Positions 30,580 through 38,486 of a DNA stretch of 64,000 bases are shown one piece after another; within the stretch, counting starts at the first letter, position 1; each line of letters begins with the position of its first letter. The position numbers and the translations under genes were made by a program. The stretch is from a virus. Below the pieces are notes generated by a model. The model made no database searches and was not told the origin of the DNA. It was given only the letters and a program-made list of their open reading frames with translations. The DNA lies in IMG/VR virus record IMGVR_UViG_3300006931_000005, positions 1 to 64,000 of that record; one strand, 5' to 3'.

Positions 30580-31574
30580 AATATCTTGTAACAGGCGGAG
30601 CCGGTTTTATCGGCAGTCATCTGGTGGACGCGCTGCTCGCGGACATCAATACCACCGAGGTCAGGATCATCGACGATTTCTCGTCCGGCAAGATCGAGCA
30701 CCTGTACCAGCACGGCGCGAACGTGGCCGATGGTCGTCTGAAGATTCACAAATTTGATCTGGTTCAACCCAACCCGGCAACCCATGTATGCTTCAAAGAC
30801 ATTGATTGTGTTTTCCATCTGTCTGCTAATCCCGATGCCCGTCTCGGAATCGAGAATACTCATTTGGATTTGGAGCAGGAGGTACTGGCTACCTACAACG
30901 TGCTTGATGCCATGCGTCGGGCTGGTTGTAAGAAGATCATTTTTTCTTCCTCCGGCACGGTCTATGGAGACATCGGCACAACTCCGGCGAAAGAAGGTAT
31001 GGGAGAACGTCACCCGATTAGTCTCTACGGGGCAGGTAAAGTTTCCAGCGAAGCCTTCATCGCAGCTTATTGCGGAACTTTCGGCTTTTCGTCGGTGATC
31101 TTCCGTTTCGGCAACGTCGTCGGTGAGCGCACCACTCACGGCTGCATTTTTGATTTCATGGCCAAGATCAAAAAGCACCCGGACAAGTTGGTGGTGCTCG
31201 GCAATGGCAAGCAATCGAAGCCTTATATCTACGTCCGCGACATTGCTGCTGGGTTGATCCACGGCCTTACCATGCTTACAGGCGGAGGCATGGGGCCGGG
31301 AAGCTGTTTTCCGTTCAATCTAGCACCGTCTGGTGCTACAACTGTTCAGTTTATCGCCGAGGAGCTGGTTCGTCAGATGGGGCTCGAAGGAAAAATCGAG
31401 ATCGTTTACGGCGAATCAGAATCAGGCTGGGCTGGCGACGTGCCACACTCACGCATGGACGCATCGAATCTTGAATTGTACGGATTCAAGCCCAGCCTGA
31501 CCTCCGACGGCGCGGTGATGCGGGCGATCTACGAAATCTTGAACTACAAGCAACCCGAACCTCCGAAAGAATGA
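30576..31574 (+). CDS. NAD-dependent sugar epimerase/dehydratase (332 aa)
   Basis: An extended short-chain dehydrogenase: the NAD motif TGGAGFIGSHL at residues 6-16, IIDDFSSGK, the active-site region KKIIFSSSGTVYGD, and the catalytic Tyr/Lys in ISLYGAGKVSSE (YxxxK). RFGNVVGERTTHG and YIYVRDIAAG are the usual substrate-domain signatures of UDP-glucose 4-epimerase relatives. It should interconvert or dehydrate a nucleotide sugar, supplying donors for the neighbouring glycosyltransferases. Confidence 0.88.
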   Translation: MKYLVTGGAGFIGSHLVDALLADINTTEVRIIDDFSSGKIEHLYQHGANVADGRLKIHKFDLVQPNPATHVCFKDIDCVFHLSANPDARLGIENTHLDLEQEVLATYNVLDAMRRAGCKKIIFSSSGTVYGDIGTTPAKEGMGERHPISLYGAGKVSSEAFIAAYCGTFGFSSVIFRFGNVVGERTTHGCIFDFMAKIKKHPDKLVVLGNGKQSKPYIYVRDIAAGLIHGLTMLTGGGMGPGSCFPFNLAPSGATTVQFIAEELVRQMGLEGKIEIVYGESESGWAGDVPHSRMDASNLELYGFKPSLTSDGAVMRAIYEILNYKQPEPPKE

Positions 31575-32269
31575 AGCCTCAACCCTATATGCTCGGCTCT
31601 GGCTACCACTGGGAATTTCACCGTGGCCCGGACACGTTTTTCAAAACGTGGATGGACAACATCTGCCGCCTCGATGTAAAGCCGGATAAGATCGTCATCA
31701 TCGCCGATACCGGAGCCCGGCCACCGATTGACGGCCTGTTCATTCCGGCGACGATCCCAGTGATCCCAATCCACTTGAGCGGCGATCTGGGTAACTGCCA
31801 TGTGTTGCTAAACGGGATCAAGCAGCACAAGTTCTCCGGTTGGACTGGCGCAGTTTGCCAGTTGGCCTTGACCGCTTACTGCGATGAGAAGGATTTTATT
31901 TTCTTCGAGCAGGACGTGCTCGCCTTCGGCCCGATCATCCACAAGATGTACGAGGAGATCAAAGACGCCGGGATAATCTTCGGCAAATGCAACTGGATGC
32001 CCTGCGAGCAAAGCCTGTTTCTTGTTCGCCACCATTACATCCCGGAATTCGTTCGACTTTTCTTGAGCCAAGGCCCGCAGAATTGCGAGGAGAATCTTGG
32101 CGAGCACATTTTCATGCGTCTCGCCCGCGAGCACACGAAGGACTGGTTTCAATTTGAAATCCAGTACGGTCGTAACCGGCCCATCAATTTTGATGATCCG
32201 GTTTTCTACGCCCAAAAATGGGAGCCCTGCGAGCTCGCGGAGCTTCTGAAACGCACAATGATAATTTGA
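31571..32269 (+). CDS. Glycosyltransferase-like GT-A protein (232 aa)
   Basis: The N-terminal part shows a nucleotide-sugar-type Rossmann half (PDKIVIIADTGARPPIDG). The segment DFIFFEQDVLAFGP holds an acidic 'EQD' in the position of the DXD motif. KCNWMPCEQSLFLVRHHYIPEFV then resembles the acceptor side of GT-A enzymes seen in phage and LPS loci. It is coupled to the epimerase by ATGA. The exact family is uncertain. Probably cytoplasmic. Confidence 0.6.
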   Translation: MKPQPYMLGSGYHWEFHRGPDTFFKTWMDNICRLDVKPDKIVIIADTGARPPIDGLFIPATIPVIPIHLSGDLGNCHVLLNGIKQHKFSGWTGAVCQLALTAYCDEKDFIFFEQDVLAFGPIIHKMYEEIKDAGIIFGKCNWMPCEQSLFLVRHHYIPEFVRLFLSQGPQNCEENLGEHIFMRLAREHTKDWFQFEIQYGRNRPINFDDPVFYAQKWEPCELAELLKRTMII

Positions 32270-32298
32270 CCGCAGTAAACCAATAAACAAAAACTGAT

Positions 32299-32658
32299 AT
32301 GCACGACCACGACCCATCACTAACCGCATTTAACAACTTGGCCAATTCTGAATTGACCAGAAAAATGAACGAGCTGAACGCCGCTGGCGTCCAGATGGAG
32401 ATGCCGAAATACAAATGCCACAAGCAGGTCTGGGCATTGAAGATCGGCGTGCTCCGTGATCCAACCGAGCCCGGAAACGAATCAGACGGAAGCCGCATCA
32501 TCATTCCGGTCGAGCCCGGCTACGCGCCGTTTAAGGTCGATGCTGATTTCGTCAGGAAGCATAAGCCTGAAGCTGGCGGCTACTACGTCGTTTACGCTGA
32601 TGGCTATAAATCCTATTCGCCAGCGAAAGCTTTCGAGGATGGTTACACCAAAATCTGA
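32299..32658 (+). CDS. Conserved phage protein of unknown function (119 aa)
   Basis: The second half has KYKCHKQVWALKIGVLRDP, then a loop and KHKPEAGGYYVVYADGYKSY and SPAKAFEDGYT. This 'CHK.VWALKI ... GGYYV.Y.DGY.S.SPA.AFE.GYT' pattern is common to many unrelated phages as a small stand-alone protein without known role. A TTGACC lies 33 nt before the start, but no -10 is visible. It interrupts the sugar-modification genes. Confidence 0.7.
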   Translation: MHDHDPSLTAFNNLANSELTRKMNELNAAGVQMEMPKYKCHKQVWALKIGVLRDPTEPGNESDGSRIIIPVEPGYAPFKVDADFVRKHKPEAGGYYVVYADGYKSYSPAKAFEDGYTKI

Positions 32659-32660
32659 TT

Positions 32661-33515
32661 ATGCACGATCCAATGACACAGATATGCTCATGGCCCAGCT
32701 ACGATTTCCAGCAGCGGTATAAAAACCGCTGGTGGTTTCCGAAGTGGCTGGGAAATTTTACGCTGTTCACGCTCTGGCACGTCGATCCATGCAAGCGCAA
32801 GGGCCGGTCGGTGCGCGGCGATGATTCCTGCGGCTGGTTTATGCGGTCGGGCCACGGCGACCCGGAGGTGCTGGCCAAGATCGTCAGCCGGTTCAAATTC
32901 GACTGGGATCGCACGTTCACGTCGGACGACAAGCGCGTTTATTTCTGCGGCCTGTTCTGCCCGAACGGTGATCCACACCATTCCGTTCAAGCCATCGTGT
33001 TGAATCTTTTCTTCGATGCCGCGAATGTTTATTTCACGGTCGATGGTCGGTCGAACTGGAAAAAGACCCGGAAATGGATGCAGAAAAATTTGTTCGACAT
33101 CCTGATGTTTGCGGAAAATCCGACCGACAGCCTGTTCGACGGCATCACCCGTAAGTTCAGCGATGGAGCCGCCGAGTCGCCGCGTGACCGCGAGGAGCGG
33201 ATCGAGCGCATGGCATCGTGCATCTACGGCTGGATTCTGCGCGAGCAGCGGCCTTGGTATCGCCATCCCCGCTGGCATATCAATCACTGGAGCATCCAGA
33301 TTCATCCGTGGCAAAAGATTCACCGCTGGCTGTTCGCCCGGTGCGCGATCTGTAAGCGCGGATTCAAATATGGCGAGACGCCCATGGGCAACTGGGGTGG
33401 TGATAAAATCTGGCATCAGAAATGTGATGCGGCACAATGCCCCGATCCATGTAGCGGATCGCAGCTTGCACAGCAGGCGGGAGTCACGCCGGATAAACCT
33501 TGGCCGAGAAAATAA
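32661..33515 (+). CDS. Trp/Cys-rich phage protein (284 aa)
   Basis: The protein is Trp- and Phe-rich, starting MHDPMTQICSWPSYDFQQRY. It has Cys at FCGLFCPNG and a zinc-ribbon-like segment CAICKRGFKYGETPMGNWGG followed by HQKCDAAQCPDPC near the C-terminus. No catalytic motif is recognised. Similar 'WHVDPC..K.....GDDSCGWF.R..HGD' patterns occur in other phage genomes as hypothetical proteins. Its role is unknown; the gene is 2 nt after its neighbour. Confidence 0.6.
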   Translation: MHDPMTQICSWPSYDFQQRYKNRWWFPKWLGNFTLFTLWHVDPCKRKGRSVRGDDSCGWFMRSGHGDPEVLAKIVSRFKFDWDRTFTSDDKRVYFCGLFCPNGDPHHSVQAIVLNLFFDAANVYFTVDGRSNWKKTRKWMQKNLFDILMFAENPTDSLFDGITRKFSDGAAESPRDREERIERMASCIYGWILREQRPWYRHPRWHINHWSIQIHPWQKIHRWLFARCAICKRGFKYGETPMGNWGGDKIWHQKCDAAQCPDPCSGSQLAQQAGVTPDKPWPRK

Positions 33516-33517
33516 TT

Positions 33518-35788
33518 ATGGGAGTAACAGCAATCTTGGTGGCAACTGGTCGGATCGAACGCTTGAACGAGGCGATAGCCAGCTTTCTGGATCAGGATTT
33601 GGAGGACAAGCAACTCATCGTTTTTAACTCTTGCTTCCGGCAGACGTTGAGCGGCGACTTTCCGAATGTCATTTTCATCAATGCGAAGGAAATGACGATG
33701 CCAATGCGGTGCAAAAACATCTCCATCGAAAACGCGAAGCACCCGATCATCGTTTTATGGAGCGAGATTGATTACTACCTGCCCGGCCACCTTTCGCGTG
33801 TGGTAAAAAACATGGAAGGCCGTGATTGGTGCTGGTTCGAGCGTGAATTCCAGTCGGATCATCGCCGCCACCTCCGGGTTGAGCAGGGCTCTGAATCTGT
33901 GTTCTCATTTTCCCGCACAGCATGGCGCAAGGTCGGCGGCTTTCATCCCGGCATCAACGGCGCGGACGACCGTAACTTCATCGCCCGTGTCACGGGTGAA
34001 TGCGAGGGCCAGAAGATTCCCACCTCGCCCGCCGAGATCACCTTCATTCGCGTTGGAAACGAAGAAGCGCGGGCCGCGTGCAAGCCTACAATCAAGAGCG
34101 GGCCGATCAAGGTTGAGCCGCTTTTATCCCGCGACTATCGCAGCCAGATTCTCCAGTTTCTTTCCGGCAAGATTGAGAACAAAGTCTGCGTCGTTGAGCT
34201 GGGCCGGTTCGGTGATCTCATCAACATTCTGCCCTATCTGCGGATGATCCACGAGCTGTACGATACGCCCGCCGTCTGCGTCAGTCAGGAATTTGTTTCG
34301 CTGTTCGACGGGATTTCCTACGTCAAGCCGTGGCCGCTGCCGATCAAGAACGAGGAGCTGGGCCAAGCCCTGTCGCTGGCCAAGGAGGAATTCTCCATTG
34401 TCATCAACGCGCAAATCTGGGGCCGTGGCTGGTCGCAGCGCCGGACTACCGAAAGCTACAACAAGGAGAGCTGGGCCAACTGTGGCATCCTGAATCTTTT
34501 TGAGGACAAGGAGATCAGACCCGCGTTCGACCGGCGTGATCCGGCGCGTGAAGCGCAGCTCATCAAAACGGTTCTTACTTCTGACGTTGACTCGCTCGTA
34601 TCTCCGGGCATCACCGAACCCTTGCTGGTCGCCAGCAGGCCGGTGATCTTGGTGAACACCAGCAAGGCCATCAGCTCGCCGTGTCCAACGTGTGATGTCG
34701 TGCTCGACGAGATCAGGAAGCTCTGGGGTGTTGATAACATTGTCGTTGATCTGGCCAAGGTCACGGCGGAAAGAATTTACGATCTGCTCGGACTGTTTGA
34801 AATCTCATCGTGCCTCGTGTGCATCGACAGCGCGTTCCTTCATCTCGCGCAGGCAGTGGACATCGGGATCGTGGCGATCACTAACCCAAAGCCGTGGGCA
34901 GGTACAATCGTCCGCCGAAATTTGGTGGCGCAGACCGACTACGAGAAGCTGGACATGGCCAAGATTCACGAGGGCATTGCAGCCTGCCTAAACATTGGGC
35001 CTTTGAGGATCAAAACGCCGGAGATTCTGAAGCCGTTGCTGTACCGGGCCTTCAACTTGATCGACAAGTTTGAGGATTCGGACGAGATGGCGATCCGCCG
35101 CAAATCGCACGCCGTAAAATCACAGGATGATCTTTACGAGAACGGCAGGCTGACCCCGATCCATGTCTGGGATTACCCGCGCACGGCGGACAAGGAGCTT
35201 GGCGATCCGCGCAGGCTTCCGTACCTGAAAGACCTGTTCCAGAAATTCTTGGACGTGTCTGAAAACGCCAATGATGTCTGCATCTGGTCGAACGACGACA
35301 CGATCCTGCATCCAAACATCGTGGAGTACGCAAAATTTCATTGCGCGGTGTACGGCGCTTGCTCGTTCTTCCGCAGCGAGTTTGGGCCGAACCCTCCGTC
35401 ACTTGAATCAAGGCCGGAAGATTACGCCCGGCAATCGCGTGGCCGTCACATTGGGCGTGATGCGTTCGCCTTCAGCCGTAGTTGGCTGCATGAGAATTGG
35501 GACGACATACCGGACTTCGTGCTTGGTGCGTCTGGCTGGGATTTGTGCATGGCGGCGATCATCCGGCTGACCTTCGGCATCAAGACGACCGGCGCAAACC
35601 TTGGCGAGCAGATTTTCCCGGCAGAGCCGCCGAACGGGTATGTCGGCCACATCGCGCACAAGTCGCTCTGGAATCTGGAGCACACGGTTAATTCGCCGTC
35701 GAACGTCTGGAACGGAAAGCTGTTTCGCAAGTGGTCGGAGAAAAACGACATGGCGCTTCAGTTTACGCCGGAAAATAATCTCGCATGA
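33518..35788 (+). CDS. Three-domain glycosyltransferase (GT2-like + GT9-like + GT-A-like), 756 aa
   Basis: The start at 33518 (MGVTAILVATGRIERLNEAI) matches the beginning of a GT2-type domain (to about residue 190; VATGR...FLDQD, GADDRNFIARVTGE). Residues about 205-500 have the GT9 heptosyltransferase pattern: VCVVELGRFGDLINILPYLR, VILVNTSKAISSPC and IDSAFLHLAQAVDIGIVAIT. Residues about 530-750 form a further GT-A-like part with IWSNDDTILHPNIVEYAKFH. Triple fusions of this kind are unusual, especially in a phage. It would build a multi-sugar structure by itself. A TTG start at 33500 is possible but less likely. Confidence 0.75.
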   Translation: MGVTAILVATGRIERLNEAIASFLDQDLEDKQLIVFNSCFRQTLSGDFPNVIFINAKEMTMPMRCKNISIENAKHPIIVLWSEIDYYLPGHLSRVVKNMEGRDWCWFEREFQSDHRRHLRVEQGSESVFSFSRTAWRKVGGFHPGINGADDRNFIARVTGECEGQKIPTSPAEITFIRVGNEEARAACKPTIKSGPIKVEPLLSRDYRSQILQFLSGKIENKVCVVELGRFGDLINILPYLRMIHELYDTPAVCVSQEFVSLFDGISYVKPWPLPIKNEELGQALSLAKEEFSIVINAQIWGRGWSQRRTTESYNKESWANCGILNLFEDKEIRPAFDRRDPAREAQLIKTVLTSDVDSLVSPGITEPLLVASRPVILVNTSKAISSPCPTCDVVLDEIRKLWGVDNIVVDLAKVTAERIYDLLGLFEISSCLVCIDSAFLHLAQAVDIGIVAITNPKPWAGTIVRRNLVAQTDYEKLDMAKIHEGIAACLNIGPLRIKTPEILKPLLYRAFNLIDKFEDSDEMAIRRKSHAVKSQDDLYENGRLTPIHVWDYPRTADKELGDPRRLPYLKDLFQKFLDVSENANDVCIWSNDDTILHPNIVEYAKFHCAVYGACSFFRSEFGPNPPSLESRPEDYARQSRGRHIGRDAFAFSRSWLHENWDDIPDFVLGASGWDLCMAAIIRLTFGIKTTGANLGEQIFPAEPPNGYVGHIAHKSLWNLEHTVNSPSNVWNGKLFRKWSEKNDMALQFTPENNLA

Positions 35789-36555
35789 CACCCCTGCACA
35801 TTTTCACGCTGGCGCTGGACGCCATCGACTTCCTGCCGTGGCAGCTTGAGACCTTCGAGGCGCTGAATCGCCCGTGGACGTGGCATATCATCACCGGAGT
35901 CGCCGACAATGTGGCGGATACAAAATGGTGCTCCAAGATCGCGCCACGGTTAAGCCGTGACGGTACGGAAGAATGGCTGGCGAAGCACGCGAAGCATCCG
36001 AACATCCGCGTTTATAGACGCCAGCTCTGGCCGGGCAAGACCGCCATGTGCAATGCGGCCACCTCTAAGATCAACGAGGACTGCGTGCTCATGCAGATCG
36101 ACGCGGACGAAATTTGGACTGCCGGGCAGCTCGAAAAAATCTGCAAACTATACGAGTCCGGTAGCTACGACCGCATCAGATTTCTGTGTCGGTACTTTGT
36201 AGGCGAGAGCTTGGTCGTGTCATCCAACTGCGGCTGGGGGAACAAGCCCGGCGAGTGGAGCCGGTCGTGGCTGTTCCGGCCCGGTATGTTTTTCACCTGT
36301 CACGAGCCGCCCGTGCTGGAGGGCTGTGGACGGCGTGAGATGTCACGCGAAGAATCGAGCGGTCATGGTCTCGTTTTCGATCATCTGGCGTATGTGATGG
36401 AGCGTCAGGTGGCGTTCAAGGAAAAGTATTACAAGTACGCCGGGGCGGTTGATGGCTGGCGTCGTTTACAGGCGCAGACAGAATTCCCGTGCAGGCTGAA
36501 GCCGTTTATGCCGTGGGTGGACGACGGTACGATGGTGGACAAGATCAAAGCCTGA
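35785..36555 (+). CDS. GT2-like glycosyltransferase (256 aa)
   Basis: The protein has MTPLHIFTLALDAIDFLPWQ, then WPGKTAMCNAATSKINEDCV and LMQIDADEIWTAGQLEKICKL: the DADE is a canonical DXD with the preceding hydrophobic strand. KPGEWSRSWLFRPGMFFTCHEPPVLEG looks like the acceptor domain. It overlaps the preceding glycosyltransferase (ATGA), and its last 11 bp overlap the convergent terminase gene. It acts in the cytoplasm on nucleotide sugars; substrate unknown. Confidence 0.72.
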   Translation: MTPLHIFTLALDAIDFLPWQLETFEALNRPWTWHIITGVADNVADTKWCSKIAPRLSRDGTEEWLAKHAKHPNIRVYRRQLWPGKTAMCNAATSKINEDCVLMQIDADEIWTAGQLEKICKLYESGSYDRIRFLCRYFVGESLVVSSNCGWGNKPGEWSRSWLFRPGMFFTCHEPPVLEGCGRREMSREESSGHGLVFDHLAYVMERQVAFKEKYYKYAGAVDGWRRLQAQTEFPCRLKPFMPWVDDGTMVDKIKA

Positions 36556-38155
36556 CCCGGATCGGCTCGGTCTGATGCTGACGCCGGGTGCTCGCCCGGA
36601 TGCTTCGCACATCTTCCTGAAGCTCATCCCAAAGCTCTCGAGCCAGCGCGTAAGTGAGCGCGTCGAACGGATGTTTGTGCCGTGAGTGCGCGGCAATGGT
36701 GCCCTCCACCTTGCCCTTGCCGATGCACTGAAGCATCTCGATCAGCTTGGGGCATTTCGATGACGAAATAATCAGCCGGTTCTGGATCAGCAATTTCTTC
36801 AGCAGCCGGATGCGGTTGCCGACAGAGCCACGGCCCTTGTCCACACCGATCAGGCGCAGCCGTCCGTCGCTGATGGTGTACATCTCGTCCGCGACCGTCC
36901 GGTTCGCAATCGACTCCTTGAAATTCACGGCGCTCGAATCCGCCCAGCAGGATGACCAGTCAAAATCCCAGCCGCAATTCTTAACCCAGCCAGTCTCGCG
37001 CTCCCACTCATCCATCTTCTCCATTAACAGGATGGTGAATTCGCTCACTTGAATTTCTTCGCCAATGTACGCAAGCTCGTCGAGCACCTTAAATACGCTC
37101 ACCGGCTTCAGGGTGTGAACCCCTTTTATAATCACCGGTCTTTGGTCGGTGACTTTTTCGATGATGTATGAGACCGGGTTTACGCCACCGGCATCGTGGC
37201 CGGTAATCAGCCCGGTGCATCCGGGCTCCGGGATCAGATCGTCGAGCGGGTCTGGATTTTTAAGCGCCCCGGAAAGATGGATCAGCGGAAGAAATGCGTC
37301 AGCAAACAGAGCGCCCTTGACCGCCGCCGTCCACTTGCCAAGGATATAGCGGTCGTATTGCGCCGGATTTTTTTCGTACACCTTCCGGGTGAGCGCCTTT
37401 CGCTCGTCGGATACGAACGGGTTGTCCTCCATCGTCCACTCGGTCAGGTGCAGGCAGCGGCGGATCAGCAGCTCGTCGGCATCACATTCAGATTCCGGCG
37501 CGATCCGCAGCTCGTAGAAAAGTTTGTAGAGAAAATGTTCCGTGCCGGTATCAGGTGGATTCGCGTCGATCAGCATGACGTGCTCCTCATCGTGGAGACC
37601 CATGATGCGGAGCGCCATGAACAGCGTCATAAATGTGGTCTCATCCCGGAATTCACCCGCTTCCGACCAGTAGATCATCGAGTAATAGCGTGACTTGTAT
37701 TTGTCCTCGACCTCGCGCTCGTCATCGAGCGAGTCCAGCTCCAGCTTGGAAATTCCGCCGTGCTTGTTCCTAACGGAAGCGACCATCTTTTTCGTGGCAC
37801 CATGAATCTTTGGCTCCATCTCCCACTCGAAGAAAACCTGCTGCTTCTGGCCATCAACCTCGATCTCGACGCCGATGTTCTGGTTGATCCAGTCGGGCAA
37901 AACTTTTTCCGTGAGCTCCGTCCAGATGCCGGAGGTTGCTGCTGCGCCAGCGGTGTGGCAGAGAACGAGGACTGATCCATCCTTGGTTTCCCATAGATGC
38001 TCGGCGATGGCATCAAGACAGCCAACACTTTTGCCGGAGATACGGGTGCCGAAAACAGCGATTACCTTCATTACCCCGGTGCGCTTCCGGCACAAGGCCC
38101 GCAATGCTTTCTGCTTGGGGGACTGGATCAGCGTTCCGTTTTTGTCGAATGGCAT
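36545..38155 (-). CDS. terL: Terminase large subunit (536 aa)
   Basis: The N-terminal ATPase has a Walker A VFGTRISGKSVGCLDA at about residues 34-48, an adenine-motif region before it, and a Walker B-like strand SMIYWSEAGEFRDE near residue 160. Then the coupling region DEEHVMLIDANPPD follows. The C-terminal nuclease has LITGHDAGGVNPVSYII near residue 315 and later acidic residues typical of the RNase H-like fold. It packages DNA into the procapsid. It is the only late gene on the minus strand, convergent with the glycosyltransferase island and divergent from the portal operon. No Shine-Dalgarno is evident. Confidence 0.85.
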   Translation of the reverse strand: MPFDKNGTLIQSPKQKALRALCRKRTGVMKVIAVFGTRISGKSVGCLDAIAEHLWETKDGSVLVLCHTAGAAATSGIWTELTEKVLPDWINQNIGVEIEVDGQKQQVFFEWEMEPKIHGATKKMVASVRNKHGGISKLELDSLDDEREVEDKYKSRYYSMIYWSEAGEFRDETTFMTLFMALRIMGLHDEEHVMLIDANPPDTGTEHFLYKLFYELRIAPESECDADELLIRRCLHLTEWTMEDNPFVSDERKALTRKVYEKNPAQYDRYILGKWTAAVKGALFADAFLPLIHLSGALKNPDPLDDLIPEPGCTGLITGHDAGGVNPVSYIIEKVTDQRPVIIKGVHTLKPVSVFKVLDELAYIGEEIQVSEFTILLMEKMDEWERETGWVKNCGWDFDWSSCWADSSAVNFKESIANRTVADEMYTISDGRLRLIGVDKGRGSVGNRIRLLKKLLIQNRLIISSSKCPKLIEMLQCIGKGKVEGTIAAHSRHKHPFDALTYALARELWDELQEDVRSIRASTRRQHQTEPIRVRL

Positions 38156-38252
38156 GGCGAATAAACTTGTTGCAAGTATCGCCCGATTGAATTACAAATC
38201 AATAGGAAACGCCAAATATGGCAATATCAAATCCTTAACCCGCAAAACTTTT

Positions 38253-38486
38253 ATGGACTCTCTTACCATCGCCGTACCACCCGAACAACAGGATGCCGTT
38301 TCAAGCTGGCAGGATGGCGAATCCTACACCGTCACCATCAAGCAGACCGGCCCCGGCCAGTTTGATCTTGTTTCCGTCGAGCCCGAAAGCCCGGCAGAGG
38401 ACAAGACCGAGACCACCGAGGAAGGCCCGGCCATGGATGCGAATCCTTCCATGGATGTGGTGATGAAGCAGAAAAAGGGTGCATGA
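38253..38486 (+). CDS. Small acidic protein before portal (77 aa)
   Basis: The ATG at 38253 (MDSLTIAVPPEQQDAVSSWQ) is followed by a beta-type segment GESYTVTIKQTGPGQFDLV and an acidic, Pro/Glu/Thr-rich tail. Its stop overlaps the portal ATG. The 97-nt divergent gap upstream includes GCCA-AATA-TGGC (38214-38225) and presumably promoters for both directions, though none is clear. It might be a head-completion or assembly cofactor; that is inference from place. Confidence 0.6.
   Translation: MDSLTIAVPPEQQDAVSSWQDGESYTVTIKQTGPGQFDLVSVEPESPAEDKTETTEEGPAMDANPSMDVVMKQKKGA

Noticed and set aside
32266-32299. TTGACC 33 nt before the ATG at 32299 as a further leaderless promoter
   Set aside because: No -10 with T at the last position is found at the right distance, and the distance is shorter than in the other cases.
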